Shown here in pieces: positions 24,969-33,989 of a stretch of DNA of 64,000 bases. Every line of letters begins with the position of its first letter. Position 1 is the stretch's first letter. This DNA comes from an uncultured Bacteroidaceae bacterium (lineage in GTDB: Bacteria; Bacteroidota; Bacteroidia; Bacteroidales; Bacteroidaceae), in NCBI GenBank assembly GCA_905234605.1, contig CAJOIE010000002.1:62001-126000 (forward strand), read 5' to 3'. Under the pieces are notes generated by a model, which saw nothing but the letters and a program-made list of their open reading frames with translations, did no database searches and was not told where the DNA came from. The position numbers and the translations under genes were made by a program.

Positions 24969-25044
24969 GGCCCAACCTCACGCTGGCATACCGGTCGCAG
25001 TCACTATGGATGAATGCGTGGGGATGAGAGCGTGGGGTTGGGCC
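24969..25044. terminator. 15-bp inverted repeat in the gap between ompA-like and MBG genes
   Basis: The arms 24969-24983 and 25030-25044 (GGCCCAACC... and its complement) match at 14 of 15 positions, with a 46-nt spacer. It lies 31 bp past the OmpA stop on the minus strand. It may be a terminator or attenuator. No T-run was seen, so confidence is low. Confidence 0.35.
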
Positions 25045-25074
25045 AGTGGGATGGGGCAGCGTCTGTGTCAGAGC

Positions 25075-26244
25075 TTACTCTGCTATACAGATGCTGACGC
25101 GGTTCTTGTCGTTCTCAGCATAGGGCTGCTCGAAGTGCCCCTTGGCGGCGGTACTGATGCGGCTGGCAGCGATGCCATACTTGGTGCGCAGCAGGGTGGC
25201 CACGGCATCGGCACGCTTCTGAGACAGACGGGTGTTGATCTCAACATTGCCTGTGCCCTTGTCGGCATAGCCAGTGATGACTACGTTGGCATCGGGGTTC
25301 TCGTTGAGGTAGTTGGCAATGTCCTCCACCTTCCGGAGCTCATCGCCCACGACCTGAGTCGCACGGATGGTGAAGAAGATGTCGCGACGAAGAGGCTCAA
25401 CAACCTGAGCAGCGGCAGCAGTGGCACTGGACTGCTCCACCACACGCTCGATAACCTGCACAGGCTCCTTGATGTAGATGGTGTCCACACGGTGGATGGG
25501 CTGAGGACCTGCGGGAATGACACGTGTGCTGTGGGTCTCGCCGAAGGCATACTTCACGCCCACAAGGCCGTTGAAGTACCAGTCGGTGTTGCCGGCACGC
25601 TTGCTGTTGTAGCCGTCGGGCAGAGTGTTGGCACCCAGCTCCAGACCTACGGAGAACTGGTCGTTGATACGGAAGTCGCCGGTGAGACCGAACTGCACCA
25701 CGGGACGTACTGTCGTGCCCTCCCAGGCGAGCTCAAGGTTCTGGTGCTCCATGCCCACCTTGTTGATGATGGTGCGGCGCAGGTCGAGGATACCGTCGTT
25801 GTTCCAAGCGATGTTGGCACCAATGCCCACGAAGCAGCCGAGATTGAACAGACGGTCGTACTTATAGCCGAGGAGCAGGTTGGAGAGATCGACGGTCAGG
25901 TCGACAGTGGGGGCAACGTAGTTCCATGTCCACTTGTTGGAGCCAATGCCATAGTAGTCCACAGCAGCCTGATTAATGTCGAGACCGGCCTTGCTGGTCC
26001 AGCCATTGATGGCCAGACGGGCACCTACGACAGGGGTAAAGCGATAGCCGCCGGCAACCTGAGCATTGTAGTAGATCAGGTTCTTGAAGGAGACCTCACC
26101 CAGAGTGTGCTGCATGCCGAGGGGCTGCACCTGCACGTACCAGTGGGGAGTGAAGACCTCTTCTGTCTGTGCCTTGGCCTGTGCCGATGCGGAGAGAGCA
26201 CCGAGGCACAGGAGGCTTGACAATAATACTTTCTTCAGTGTCAT
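25075..26244 (-). CDS. OmpA-family outer-membrane protein
   Basis: This encodes 389 residues. MTLKKVLLSSLLCLGALSASAQ is a signal peptide. Residues about 30-255 form an N-terminal barrel with strands such as NAQVAGGYRFTPVVGARLAI and DWYFNGLVGVKYAFG. A linker with IKEPVQVIERVVEQ leads to the C-terminal OmpA peptidoglycan-binding domain (about 280-389), with NVVITGYADKGTGNVEINTR and LSQKRADAVATLL. It should tether the outer membrane to peptidoglycan. It follows the 1094-residue coiled-coil lipoprotein gene by 58 bp with no promoter visible in between, so they are probably co-transcribed. Confidence 0.93.
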   Translation of the reverse strand: MTLKKVLLSSLLCLGALSASAQAKAQTEEVFTPHWYVQVQPLGMQHTLGEVSFKNLIYYNAQVAGGYRFTPVVGARLAINGWTSKAGLDINQAAVDYYGIGSNKWTWNYVAPTVDLTVDLSNLLLGYKYDRLFNLGCFVGIGANIAWNNDGILDLRRTIINKVGMEHQNLELAWEGTTVRPVVQFGLTGDFRINDQFSVGLELGANTLPDGYNSKRAGNTDWYFNGLVGVKYAFGETHSTRVIPAGPQPIHRVDTIYIKEPVQVIERVVEQSSATAAAAQVVEPLRRDIFFTIRATQVVGDELRKVEDIANYLNENPDANVVITGYADKGTGNVEINTRLSQKRADAVATLLRTKYGIAASRISTAAKGHFEQPYAENDKNRVSICIAE

Positions 26245-26302
26245 AATCGTATGTGTATTTATCGTTTTACGTGTGAATGATAGCTTGCTTGCCTGTCAGT
26301 GC

Positions 26303-29300
26303 TTACTTCTTGATAGTAACGTAGTACTTCTTGGCAGCCACCTTACCTGAGTAGTCGAGTGCCTCATAGACGATGGCATAGGTGTAGCCCGGCTGGAGTG
26401 TGAGCGACACACGGCGCACATCGCCGTCGAGGATGGTGTTGATGTTGCCGGTGTTGGCAGCGGCAATCTGGGCAGGAGCAGCAACGCCAGTCTTGGTGTC
26501 AAATGCCTCGGTCACGGCAATCCACTTCTTGTAGGCAGGCGAGATGAGCTCCACGGTACGTGTGGTGGGGAAGATGGTCATCTTGCCGCTCTTCAATACG
26601 AGGGGATGACCCAGATTTGTTGACGTCAAGCGGAAGAGACCGTCGGTGCTGTTATACCCGAGCAGGATGGGCTGCAGATACTCGTTGGGCGTCAGATAAG
26701 GAGCAAGAGCCGAGTTGAACTGTTCAAGGTACTTTATGATAGTGTTCTCAAACTCAGTGGTCCTTTCGTCGAAGGCGTACTCAATGCGTGCGGGCACGTT
26801 GTTGAGTGCCTTGATGACAGTGTTGATGTTGTTGATGTAGCCACGCAGGTTGACAATCATGTCGTTGACGGGAGCAAGACTGCCGGTAAGACTGTCGTAA
26901 ATCTTCAGCACCTGTGCTTCCATCTGGTCGGAGACATCAAGGTCGTTGACGTAGAACGTGGTGTTGAGATTAATGTCTACATACAAAGTCTGTGAATTCA
27001 CATCGAAATCAGCATCCTGTTCGGGAATCGTAGCTGTGCCCGTGACACCATCCTCACTCTGGATGTTGTAGGTATGTTCTGTATTGTCGTAAGACTCATC
27101 AGCAGGTATAGTGATGGCCATCCCGGTGATGCTCTCCTCTGGTATCGTAACAGTTGCTTCCTGCGCGGGGATGTGAACGGTGCCGTTGAGCCCAGTCACA
27201 GGCACTTCCACGTTTGTAATGGTGGTATTGACAGGGATAGCGAGATTAAGCTTGAACTCGACCTGTATCTCATTGCGGGTTGCAGTAAAGTCAACCTCCT
27301 GAAGCTTCTCAATGTTGAAGAGCATTGAGTCGACGGTAAGGTTGGGGTCTATGAACTTGAAGATGTCGTTGGGCAGAGCTGCCTGCATGGTCTTGTTCAG
27401 ACGGACCTTGAGAGAGTGCACGGCATTCTCGAGAGCATCCACGAAGGGCACACGTGTGAACTTGGCGCCCTTGGCGAAGCTGTAGGAGAAGGGATGGAGT
27501 GAGATGGCAGCAAGATCGTACTGCGACATCACGGTGTTGGTGGTGCCATTATCCTGCCAAGCATACTGTATGCCATAGGCGGGAGCGCTTGACAGCACCA
27601 CAGGAGCCACCTCTGTGGCAGCAGCGACGACGCCGCCTGCGATGCCAGCAATGCTCTTCTTGCCTTTAACTATGTCGCGGTATGCATCGACAAGGTCGTC
27701 GCGGTTGATGCTCAGGTTTGGCATAGCCTTGCCAGGGTTGCCCTTGAGGGTGACACGTGCCTTGTATAAGCCGTTAGGCGAGGTGGCACGGCTCCAGCCC
27801 CATGTGAGCACTTCCTTGCTGGCAGCCACGTTCTCGAGCTTGAAGGGAGCTTCCTTGCCTGCGCTGTTGACAAGCTTGAAGTTGTTGAGGTTGATGGAAG
27901 CCTGCGAGGGGTTGACGGTGAAGTAGAGTGTACCGCTATTGCCGGCCTTGTCGAGGATGATGTCGTCGTAGGCATCAAGGGTGAGCACGCTGCCGGTGAA
28001 GACATCCACGTCGGCTTGCTCAATGTTGTTGATGCCGTTCCAGAAGTATGTGGGGTCGGCTGTCGGGAACTCGGCACCGAGGCTGTTGACCTTGCCATAG
28101 TAGACGGTGAGCAAATTGGTGCGCACGCCGAAAGGCAGGTTGATGCTACCGAACACATTATTAACGGCCTGGTTGATGTTAATGCTGGTGACCAGCTTGT
28201 TCAGACGATCGGTGAGGTCGGCCACCTTCTTGTCGAGAGTATCAAGACGTGTCACGGCTTCGTTGACGACGCTGTCGAGGCTGTCGACCTTATCGTAGAG
28301 GTCGGCCAGACTGTCTGACACCTGCACATACTTGTTCTCAAGCTGCTTGATAGCCTCCTTGAGTGTAGGCAGCTGTACCACGCTGTCCTGCAGGGCCTGT
28401 AGCCTTTCGTTGATATCTTCGATGCTGCCGAAGATGCTGTCCACGTTGTTCTCGAGGGTGTCGATGCGCGGGTTCGTGTTAGCAATGTAGTCGTTGAGGT
28501 CGCTGCGTATCTCCTGTGCGAGGGTCACGGCACTGTCTGCCACGATGCGTGCACTATCAGCTGTAGCCTGAGCTGCTGCGATGTCGGTGGCGAGTGTGTC
28601 GACCTTGCGGTAGAGGTATGCTATGGAGTCACTCTGATCCGAATTACGGGCATTGAGGGCGGTCAGTGCGCTGTCCACAATCACGCTGAGAGTGTTGACA
28701 GCAGACCGTGCGGCGTCGGCATGAGCCAGGGCAGTGTCGGCGCGGACGATGGCAGACTCGGCACGGCCGATGGCGTAGAGAGCAGTGTCACGCACGGCGT
28801 TGACCTCCTCGTGTGTAGCGAAGTCGAGTGCTGCCAGGACGCTGTCTATGCGGGTGATGTCGCCCATAATATTCTGCACGGTATCCCTGAGGCCATCTAT
28901 CTCCTGTGCCTTAGTCAGAGCCTGGTCGGCAGTAGTCTGTGCAGCAAGTACGTCCTGACGGAGGCTGTCGAGGGCAGCCAGTGCGCTGTCGGCGGCAACT
29001 TGGGCACTATCGGCAGCAGCCTGAGCACTGTCGGCGGCAGCCTGAGCTTGCTGCGCTGTGCTTTCAGCACTGTTGGCGGTAGCCTGTGCAGAGTCGGCAG
29101 CAGCCTGGGCACTGTCGGCAGCAGCCTGGGCGGCCTGTGCAGCAGCGAGGGCACTATCGGCTGTAGCTTGTGCACTGTCAGCCTTTGCCACGGCATTGTT
29201 GATAAGGTTTACTACTGTTTCGCCGTCGGCTATGGCACCCATCTTGTCCTTGATGATGGCAAGCAGAGAGTCTACCTCATCCTGCGAGAAGCCGTTGTCG

Positions 29301-29587
29301 GTGTTGTTCAGCTTGTAGTAGCTGTCGAACATTGCTATGATTGCGGCACGCTCGGTCGAGCAGTTGGTGCTGCATGTCTGCTGGAGGCCTTCCAGGCGAG
29401 CAACTTCCAGGGCAAGGTCGTCTCTCAGTTCTTGGATAGCATCCGTGAGACGCTGCTCAAGGAGTTTGTCGGCAGCAAGCTGCTCAATCTTAAGGTCGTC
29501 CTCGTAGTCCTTGCAGGACACAAACGACGTCAAGGCAGCAATAGTTACTGCTACCAGGAGGAATACGCTTGTAAACTTCCTTTTCAT
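26303..29587 (-). CDS. large coiled-coil lipoprotein (PL29-lyase-N-terminal-like)
   Basis: This encodes 1094 residues. The lipobox is LTSFVSC with the lipid Cys at position 25, followed by KDYEDDLKIEQL, which matches the N-terminus of Bacteroidales proteins annotated by similarity to a PL29 lyase N-terminal region. Residues about 130-230 are Ala/Asp/Ser/Gln heptads (AADSAQA and variants), and further heptads continue to about 480 (DSLADLYDKVDSLDSVV). The C-terminal about 600 residues are beta-rich (NVFGSINLPFGVRTNLLTVY, YNIQSEDGVTGTATIPEQD) and end in VAAKKYYVTIKK. It reads as a lipid-anchored stalk carrying a distal domain, perhaps trimeric. No lyase catalytic motif is evident. It lies just upstream of ompA and may use the promoter at 29649. 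Confidence 0.75.
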   Translation of the reverse strand: MKRKFTSVFLLVAVTIAALTSFVSCKDYEDDLKIEQLAADKLLEQRLTDAIQELRDDLALEVARLEGLQQTCSTNCSTERAAIIAMFDSYYKLNNTDNGFSQDEVDSLLAIIKDKMGAIADGETVVNLINNAVAKADSAQATADSALAAAQAAQAAADSAQAAADSAQATANSAESTAQQAQAAADSAQAAADSAQVAADSALAALDSLRQDVLAAQTTADQALTKAQEIDGLRDTVQNIMGDITRIDSVLAALDFATHEEVNAVRDTALYAIGRAESAIVRADTALAHADAARSAVNTLSVIVDSALTALNARNSDQSDSIAYLYRKVDTLATDIAAAQATADSARIVADSAVTLAQEIRSDLNDYIANTNPRIDTLENNVDSIFGSIEDINERLQALQDSVVQLPTLKEAIKQLENKYVQVSDSLADLYDKVDSLDSVVNEAVTRLDTLDKKVADLTDRLNKLVTSININQAVNNVFGSINLPFGVRTNLLTVYYGKVNSLGAEFPTADPTYFWNGINNIEQADVDVFTGSVLTLDAYDDIILDKAGNSGTLYFTVNPSQASINLNNFKLVNSAGKEAPFKLENVAASKEVLTWGWSRATSPNGLYKARVTLKGNPGKAMPNLSINRDDLVDAYRDIVKGKKSIAGIAGGVVAAATEVAPVVLSSAPAYGIQYAWQDNGTTNTVMSQYDLAAISLHPFSYSFAKGAKFTRVPFVDALENAVHSLKVRLNKTMQAALPNDIFKFIDPNLTVDSMLFNIEKLQEVDFTATRNEIQVEFKLNLAIPVNTTITNVEVPVTGLNGTVHIPAQEATVTIPEESITGMAITIPADESYDNTEHTYNIQSEDGVTGTATIPEQDADFDVNSQTLYVDINLNTTFYVNDLDVSDQMEAQVLKIYDSLTGSLAPVNDMIVNLRGYINNINTVIKALNNVPARIEYAFDERTTEFENTIIKYLEQFNSALAPYLTPNEYLQPILLGYNSTDGLFRLTSTNLGHPLVLKSGKMTIFPTTRTVELISPAYKKWIAVTEAFDTKTGVAAPAQIAAANTGNINTILDGDVRRVSLTLQPGYTYAIVYEALDYSGKVAAKKYYVTIKK
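28925..29200. repeat. low-complexity heptad-coding repeat
   Basis: On the minus strand, units encoding A-D-S-A-Q-A-type heptads recur about every 21 bp (GCACTGTCGGCAGCAGCCTG and close variants). This gives a stretch of about 276 bp that could expand or contract by slippage. Confidence 0.75.
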
Positions 29588-29648
29588 GTGACTGAATGTA
29601 ATATTGTTAGTTAATGTTATTGTGTTAGCTACTGAACCTAAATCGTGG

Positions 29649-29656
29649 CAAATGTA
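29649..29656 (-). promoter_or_regulatory. promoter (TTG, 20 bp, TACATTTG) for the coiled-coil lipoprotein and ompA
   Basis: The -7 element is perfect, and a TTG (complement of CAA at 29677) lies exactly 20 bp upstream of it, matching the Bacteroidetes -33 spacing. It predicts a leader of about 55 nt before the ATG at 29587. Confidence 0.65.
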
Positions 29657-29748
29657 GACATGAATGGCGGAACGGGCAAGGTTTTTTGTTTTTATTTAGC
29701 TTTTGCCTTGTATTTGGGTGGTTGAAGCCGCTTCCCGCCACAACGTAT

Positions 29749-29789
29749 GCCTATGCCTTCCCCCGTAGCGCAACGGGGTGGGCATAGGC
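29749..29789. terminator. stem-loop downstream of the Gly-tailed barrel gene
   Basis: The arms GCCTATGCC and GGCATAGGC are perfect, with an inner CCCCGT/ACGGGG stem. It lies 3' of the gene at 29933-32944 (minus). The T-rich side is on the plus strand, so it is not a textbook terminator for the minus-strand gene. Confidence 0.5.
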
Positions 29790-29932
29790 TGTATTATTAA
29801 ACAATATTGCCTATATATAAATTAAAGTACGCGCGCATGCGCATCAGCGTGCTGCAACCTTAGCCACCGGCCATGGCTATGATGCCGTCCGCGCCACCGT
29901 GCGCGGCATGGACAGACATAGGTGCCTGACGG

Positions 29933-32900
29933 CTATCGGCGTCCGCCGAAACCGCCGCCACCGAAGTCCCCGCCGCGGTTGCCGCCACGGCCACCTTCGC
30001 GAGGCCCGTCACCGCCTGGACCGCCGGGACCGCCGGGGCCGCCTTGCCCCCAGCCCTCGCGGCGTGCCTCACGGCTGCCGAGCAGGTTCAGGCGGTATAC
30101 CACGTGGACCATGACGTAGGAGTTGATGGCATTGCTCCACGAGTCGCTGCGCTGTGTGGCGCTGATGGTGCGGCTGATGTTGCTGCGTTCACGCAGTATG
30201 TCATACCATTGCAGGCTCAGTGTCAGGGCCTTCTGTTTCAGGAACGACTGTGAGAGCTGTGCGTTCCAGATGAGTTCGTTGGTGTTCATCGATGCGTCCT
30301 CATATCCGCGACGGTTCTGCTGTGTGATGTCGGTGGAGAGGCTGGTGCCCCATGGGGCATTTAGCTGTAGGTTTCCGCCATAGCTGTATGTCCACGTGTC
30401 GAGATTGGCCGACTCGCGCACGGCGTTGCGGGCATGGTTGTAGCGCACTCCGCCATTGACGCCCACCTCGAGCCAGTCGTTGCGGTAGTTGAGTCGCATG
30501 TTGTCGTCGACCGTGGTCTGCCTTGTGGTGCTCTTGACGGAGCTTGACTGCTGGTCGAGAGCCATATAGGCCACGGCATTCTGGTAGTTGTAGTTGAGGG
30601 AGTTCTGTATGTTCCATGCCTTCTGACGGTCGATGGCCGTGTTGAACATGGCGAAGGCACCGAGGCTCCAGTTGCCGTTGATGTTGTCGGGTGTGGTCTC
30701 GCGCTTACCTGTGGTCATGTCGTATACCGTGCGCGACGAGATGCTGTTGAAGGTGTTGTTGAAGCGCACATTGGCAGCCCATCCCATCTGGCGGTCCGTG
30801 ATGTAGTTGTTGTAGAAGACAAAGAAACGGTTGCTCCACGAAGGCTTCAGGCCCGGATTACCGTGGGAGACGTTGAGAGGGTCCGATGTGTCGGTGACGT
30901 CGAGCAGTTGTGTCATCGACGGCTGTCCCATGTTGGCATTGTAGCGTGCCCGCAGCTGCGAGGTGTTGCTTATCTTCCACCTCAGGTCGAGACGCGGTGC
31001 CCAGTTGAACACGTGTCGCGTGATGGTGGTGTCGAGACGGTTCTTGGCATAGTCCATGTGGGTGGTCTGAGGCTGGAAACTGACACCGCCGCTGAAGTTG
31101 AACTCGCCCACCTTGTAGCGCATCATGACCGAAGCCTCATGGTTATACTCATTGTAGGTGGCATACTGTGAGTTCTCCACGTTGCGCAACAGTTGCAGCA
31201 GACCCTCGTCGTCGGGTTTGTAGCCGAGTGCGAGCATGGCTATGATTTCATCGTCGGTGCGACCGCTGAAGTACTGCTGTCGGAGTTCGTCGCGGGTCAG
31301 CAGCGAGTCGATGCTGTACATGGAGCGGTCGCTATCGGAGAAGCGACGCTGAAACTGGTAGGAGAACTGGAGGTTGGCTCCTGTGAAGAGGGGTTCGCTG
31401 TATGAGAGACGTGCACGCCAGTCCCAGTTCTTCGACGGGCTGTCGGTATACTGGTTGGTGAATGTGCGTGGCCGCGTCTGATTCTGAAAGAAACGTATGA
31501 TGCTGCGGGAGTAGCTGTCGTTCTGCCCTTCGCCTGTGGCACCGCCAATGTCGAGGGTCACGTTGCGCCCTTTTGCAGCGAGACGCCGGTTGACCTGCAG
31601 CGAGCCGTTGACATTGTAGGAGCTCGACGTGCTCTGGCTGGCACGGCGGTTGTCGTTGACGAGGATGTCCTGATAGAGCCATGTGCCGTCGGCCGCAGTG
31701 GCCTCATACTCGTCAAGTGGCACCACCATGCCGGCATCGTAGGGACTCTCGCTGAAGGTGACGCTGCTGCTCTGGCTCTCCGAGCCGTTGTCGCTGTAGG
31801 AGTACGCCGGTCGGAATATGATGTTGGTCATGGAGTCCGGCTGCCACTCGAGGCGGAAGTCGGCATTGACGGCAGAGTTGCTCCCATAGCTCTGGCTCAG
31901 CCGGTTGACGAACTGCGATGCCGAGCTGGTGAGGAACGACTCGCTGTTGGCACGTGTCAGGACGTCGGTCGAGGTATGGCGGTAGCGCACATTGCCTCCT
32001 GCCTCCAGACGCCCTGCCTCGTTCTGCTCGCGACCGTTCTTCCATGCGAAGTTGGCACCGGTATTCTTCGTGGCAGTGAGCCCACTGCCGCCGCGTCCGA
32101 AGCCGCCGAAGCCGCGGTCGCCCACGTTGTTGGCCGCACCGATGAGCGCGAAGTTGAGACGGTCGGTGAAGCGGCTCACATTCAGACGTCCTGAGTAGCG
32201 CTGCTCCGTGCCGTAGGCGGCATCGAGGTTGACCACCCAGCCCTCTGTCATGCCTTTCTTCACGGTGAGGTCGAGCACCGTCTCTTCCTCGCCGTCGTCA
32301 ATGCCTGTGATGCGGCTGTAGTCGCTCTGCCGGTCGTAGGCCTTGACGCGACTCACCATGTTGGCCGGCAGGTTCTTGAGTGCCATCTGGGTGTCGTTGC
32401 CGAAGAATTCCTTGCCATTGACAAGCAGGCGGGTCACCTCTTTGCCGTTGATTTTGATGGTGCCCTCTTCCGTGACCTCTGCGCCGGGGAACTTGCGTAG
32501 CAGTGCCTCGAAGTTCGCCCCCTCTGGGATGCGGAAGGCATCGGCATTATATATAAAGGTGTCGGCCTTCATCTCCACCTGCGCGGCATTGGCCGAGACC
32601 TCGGCGGCACGCATCAGGCGCGCATTCTCCTGCAAGGCTATCTCACCGAGGAGCACCTGGCGGTTCTTCTTCGTCAGTTCCAGGTGCTGGAAGCGTGTCT
32701 TGAAGCCTATGAAAGAAGCTCGCAGCAGGTAGCTGCCCACCTTGATGGAGCTTATGCTGAAGGTGCCGTCGGCCCGCGCCTGCTGCCCCGTCACCTGTGT
32801 GCTGTCGAGGGTCATAATCACTATGGTGGCTCCCGCCAGAGGCTCGCCCTCGGTGTCCACCACCGTTCCGCTCACGGTCACTTTCTGGGCTGTTGCCACG

Positions 32901-32944
32901 GTGGCAATCAGCAGTGAGAGAATAGCTGTGAGTAGTTGCTTCAT
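29933..32944 (-). CDS. CarboxypepD-reg outer-membrane beta-barrel protein with Gly-rich tail
   Basis: This encodes 1003 residues. A signal peptide (LLTAILSLLIATVATAQ) precedes an N-terminal CarboxypepD-reg domain (VTVSGTVVDTEGEPLAGATI). A plug-like region follows with FEALLRKFPGAEVTEEGTIK and INGKEVTRLLVNGKEFFGND, the pattern of the OMP_b-brl_3 or TonB-receptor-like family without a clear TonB box. The barrel ends near YVMVHVVYRLNLLGS. It is followed by about 50 residues very rich in Gly, Pro and Arg (GQGGPGGPGGPGG and GGDFGGGGFGGRR). A tail beyond the last strand is unusual for a barrel. Its role may be import or surface structure, and the substrate is unknown. No -7 element was seen in the 157-bp gap after cdsA. 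Confidence 0.87.
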   Translation of the reverse strand: MKQLLTAILSLLIATVATAQKVTVSGTVVDTEGEPLAGATIVIMTLDSTQVTGQQARADGTFSISSIKVGSYLLRASFIGFKTRFQHLELTKKNRQVLLGEIALQENARLMRAAEVSANAAQVEMKADTFIYNADAFRIPEGANFEALLRKFPGAEVTEEGTIKINGKEVTRLLVNGKEFFGNDTQMALKNLPANMVSRVKAYDRQSDYSRITGIDDGEEETVLDLTVKKGMTEGWVVNLDAAYGTEQRYSGRLNVSRFTDRLNFALIGAANNVGDRGFGGFGRGGSGLTATKNTGANFAWKNGREQNEAGRLEAGGNVRYRHTSTDVLTRANSESFLTSSASQFVNRLSQSYGSNSAVNADFRLEWQPDSMTNIIFRPAYSYSDNGSESQSSSVTFSESPYDAGMVVPLDEYEATAADGTWLYQDILVNDNRRASQSTSSSYNVNGSLQVNRRLAAKGRNVTLDIGGATGEGQNDSYSRSIIRFFQNQTRPRTFTNQYTDSPSKNWDWRARLSYSEPLFTGANLQFSYQFQRRFSDSDRSMYSIDSLLTRDELRQQYFSGRTDDEIIAMLALGYKPDDEGLLQLLRNVENSQYATYNEYNHEASVMMRYKVGEFNFSGGVSFQPQTTHMDYAKNRLDTTITRHVFNWAPRLDLRWKISNTSQLRARYNANMGQPSMTQLLDVTDTSDPLNVSHGNPGLKPSWSNRFFVFYNNYITDRQMGWAANVRFNNTFNSISSRTVYDMTTGKRETTPDNINGNWSLGAFAMFNTAIDRQKAWNIQNSLNYNYQNAVAYMALDQQSSSVKSTTRQTTVDDNMRLNYRNDWLEVGVNGGVRYNHARNAVRESANLDTWTYSYGGNLQLNAPWGTSLSTDITQQNRRGYEDASMNTNELIWNAQLSQSFLKQKALTLSLQWYDILRERSNISRTISATQRSDSWSNAINSYVMVHVVYRLNLLGSREARREGWGQGGPGGPGGPGGDGPREGGRGGNRGGDFGGGGFGGRR

Positions 32945-33060
32945 TACGCTTGTGTTTTGTTGTTCCTTGGCAAGACTTCACTGATAACACTGAAGCCTGT
33001 GCGCTCCACACCTACAGACAGGACTGCACGCACAGGCTTACATACGAAAGACACTCCGCA

Positions 33061-33079
33061 ACCGTTTATGTTTAACGGT
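33061..33079. terminator. small hairpin downstream of cdsA
   Basis: ACCGTT and AACGGT pair around a 7-nt loop, 23 bp past the cdsA stop (minus strand). The stem is short, so this is only a candidate. Confidence 0.3.
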
Positions 33080-33101
33080 ATGCTGATGCTTTTAACATTC
33101 T

Positions 33102-33989
33102 TTAGGCAAAAGCGAGACAGTATAGATATACCATGACGGCCGGCAGGGCAAGCAGACTGGAGTCGAAACGGTCGAGCATGCCGCCATGTCCGGGCAGTAT
33201 GTTGCCACTGTCCTTGATGCCGAGCTGCCGCTTGATGAGACTCTCCACGAGGTCGCCCCATGTGCCGAACACCACCACGACGAGTGCGAAGCCGGCCCAT
33301 TGCAGCCGCGTGAGGCCATAGACCAGCGTGCAGCCGTCGTCCATGCTCTGTTGCGGCCCGAGCCACACAATGAGCTGCGAGGCTGCCAGTGCCAGCAGGC
33401 CGCCGCCGATGCTGCCCTCCCACGTCTTGCCCGGCGACACACGGGGGAAGAGCTTATGCCGCCCTATGAGCGAGCCTGTGCAGTAGGCTCCCGTGTCGGA
33501 GCACCACAGGAAGATGAACACTGCCATGAGCAGCCATTGCCCATGGGTGGTGCCGCACTGAACGGCCTCATCGCCGCAGATGTCGGCAAACACCATCATG
33601 GGTGTCAGCGCGAAGGGCAGTGCCACATAGACCTGCGCCATGAGCGTGTAGGCCCAGTTGTTAAGCGGCGAGGTGTGCCCGAGGTACAGCTCGGAGATGA
33701 GCAGATAGACGATGCCCGCCATCCACGGCACAAGCAGCGGCATGGCATCATCGATGCCTGCGGCGTAGCCGTAGAGACCGAGGTAGAGGCAGACAGCTGC
33801 CACGGTGGTTATGAAACGGTTGACGTGCACGTCGGCACGCATGTTGACAATGCCTGTGAACTCCCACACGCTGAGAGCCGTGATGAGGAGGAACAGCAAG
33901 CCTGCCGTGAGTGGCGACCATAGTATGCCTGCCACCATGACCACCACGAAGAGCACGCCTGTGATGGAACGTAGTATAAGGGTTTTCAT
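33102..33989 (-). CDS. cdsA: phosphatidate cytidylyltransferase (CDP-diglyceride synthase)
   Basis: This encodes 295 residues with about eight membrane helices. The family signature is complete near the C-terminus: LIKRQLGIKD, then SGNILPGHGGMLDRFDS. FLWCSDTGAYCTGSLIGRHK and FPRVSPGKTWEGSIGG are the other conserved motifs. The enzyme makes CDP-diacylglycerol from phosphatidate and CTP at the inner membrane, the branch point to phospholipids. Its ATG overlaps the ftsH stop by four bases (33986-33989), so translation is probably coupled. It ends the rsfS-ftsH-cdsA operon. Confidence 0.95.
   Translation of the reverse strand: MKTLILRSITGVLFVVVMVAGILWSPLTAGLLFLLITALSVWEFTGIVNMRADVHVNRFITTVAAVCLYLGLYGYAAGIDDAMPLLVPWMAGIVYLLISELYLGHTSPLNNWAYTLMAQVYVALPFALTPMMVFADICGDEAVQCGTTHGQWLLMAVFIFLWCSDTGAYCTGSLIGRHKLFPRVSPGKTWEGSIGGGLLALAASQLIVWLGPQQSMDDGCTLVYGLTRLQWAGFALVVVVFGTWGDLVESLIKRQLGIKDSGNILPGHGGMLDRFDSSLLALPAVMVYLYCLAFA

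Larger units (their letters stand above)
29588..29932. other. 345-bp intergenic region with promoter and hairpin, no gene
   Basis: It holds the -7 element at 29649-29656, T-rich runs (29690-29705), a stem-loop at 29749-29789, an AT-rich stretch and an 18-bp perfect alternating purine-pyrimidine tract at 29827-29844. No coding frame or RNA gene was recognised. Confidence 0.7.

Noticed and set aside
28925-29200. Heptad-coding repeat as a minisatellite or CRISPR-like array
   Set aside because: The period of 21 bp keeps the reading frame and encodes a coiled coil, so it is explained by the protein.
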